From: Candidatus Pelagibacter sp. TMED106
GTDB taxonomy: Bacteria; Pseudomonadota; Alphaproteobacteria; Pelagibacterales; Pelagibacteraceae
Length of the DNA stretch: 15,192 nucleotides
Assembly: GCA_002170275.2 (NCBI GenBank)
Contig: NHFH02000018.1
Location: forward strand, 40,830 to 56,021
Reading direction: 5' to 3'
In this document: positions 15,056-15,192 of the stretch, piece by piece
Numbering within the stretch: position 1 is the stretch's first letter
Layout of the letters: each line of letters starts with the position of its first letter
Translations under genes and position numbers: made by a program
The notes under the pieces: generated by a model
The model's input: the letters and a program-made list of their open reading frames with translations, nothing else
Told to the model about the DNA's origin: nothing
Database searches by the model: none

Positions 15056-15192
15056 CTATCAACCTCCCCAAACACAATATCTAAAGATCCCAAAACTGCT
15101 GGTACGTCTGCTAACATATGACCCTTAATTAAATAATCCATCGCTTGTAAATGAGAAAATCCTGGCGCCCTGATTTTGCATTTATAAGGTTT
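15052..15192 (-). CDS. nuoD: NADH-quinone oxidoreductase subunit D, C-terminal 46 residues (5' part beyond window)
   Basis: NuoD (mitochondrial 49 kDa subunit) lines the ubiquinone-binding cavity of complex I beside NuoB and NuoH. Only the last 46 residues are in the window; the reading frame is open to base 15192. They contain CKIRAPGFSHLQAMDYLIKG, then HMLADVPAVLGSLDIVFGEV and the terminal DR, a hallmark C-terminus of the family. The stop TGA (15054-15052) overlaps the nuoE GTG. The position just before nuoE matches the standard nuo order, so nuoA-C are expected beyond the window edge. Identity is secure despite the short length. Confidence 0.96.
   Translation of the reverse strand, partial: KPYKCKIRAPGFSHLQAMDYLIKGHMLADVPAVLGSLDIVFGEVDR
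15063..15069 (-). promoter_or_regulatory. Shine-Dalgarno sequence supporting the GTG start of nuoE
   Basis: GGGGAGG on the minus strand, inside the last codons of nuoD, lies seven bases before the GTG at 15055. It is the strongest ribosome binding site in the window and supports the non-ATG start. Confidence 0.8.

Larger units (their letters stand above)
1..15192 (-). other. Probable single transcription unit nuoD-N, birA, coaX, rnj, proS
   Basis: Fifteen genes lie head-to-tail on one strand. Fourteen junctions are visible. Four overlap by 8 bases (E/F, F/G, J/K, M/N), three by one base (G/H, L/M, N/birA) and one by four (D/E). Five have gaps of 1-5 bases (H/I, I/J, K/L, birA/coaX, coaX/rnj), and only rnj/proS has 36. 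No GC-rich hairpin with a T run is seen at any junction. Co-transcription is therefore likely though not proven; the main promoter would lie upstream of nuoA outside the window. Confidence 0.7.

Overview
This window is a stretch of an AT-rich alphaproteobacterial chromosome, most likely a streamlined SAR11/Pelagibacterales-type marine bacterium. The inference rests on the very low GC content, spacers between genes of 0-5 bases (one of 36), the complete run of complex I genes, the mitochondrion-like sequence of the complex I subunits, and the order nuoN-birA-coaX-rnj-proS, which I recognise from alphaproteobacteria. TGA is used as a stop (nuoD, nuoE, nuoJ), so the standard bacterial code applies. 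The species assignment is inference.

Every supported gene lies on the minus strand, so transcription runs from high to low coordinates. In that order: the 3' end of nuoD (15192-15052), nuoE, nuoF, nuoG, nuoH, nuoI, nuoJ, nuoK, nuoL, nuoM and nuoN (ending at 3835), then birA (biotin ligase), coaX (type III pantothenate kinase), rnj (ribonuclease J) and the 5' part of proS (prolyl-tRNA synthetase), cut by the window edge at base 1. Neighbouring genes overlap by 1, 4 or 8 bases or are 1-5 bases apart, except rnj-proS, which are 36 bases apart. No stretch over 300 bases lacks a gene. I see no tRNA, rRNA, CRISPR array, insertion sequence, riboswitch or convincing terminator.

Functionally, nuoD-N encode most of respiratory complex I (proton-pumping NADH:ubiquinone oxidoreductase). 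NuoE/F/G form the NADH-oxidising, electron-transferring arm; NuoI and NuoD carry electrons towards ubiquinone; NuoH/J/K/L/M/N form the membrane arm. The iron-sulphur cysteines and the key membrane lysines and glutamates that I checked are present, so the complex looks functional. The four downstream genes are housekeeping: biotin attachment, the first step of coenzyme A synthesis, RNA decay/processing and tRNA charging.

I found no sign of a new defence, mobile or biosynthetic system. The points most worth a second look are a biotin ligase reduced to its catalytic core, the strong A/T and lysine drift of birA-coaX, a recurrent 8-base stop/start overlap, and two genes (coaX, nuoK) whose true starts are internal to their longest reading frames.
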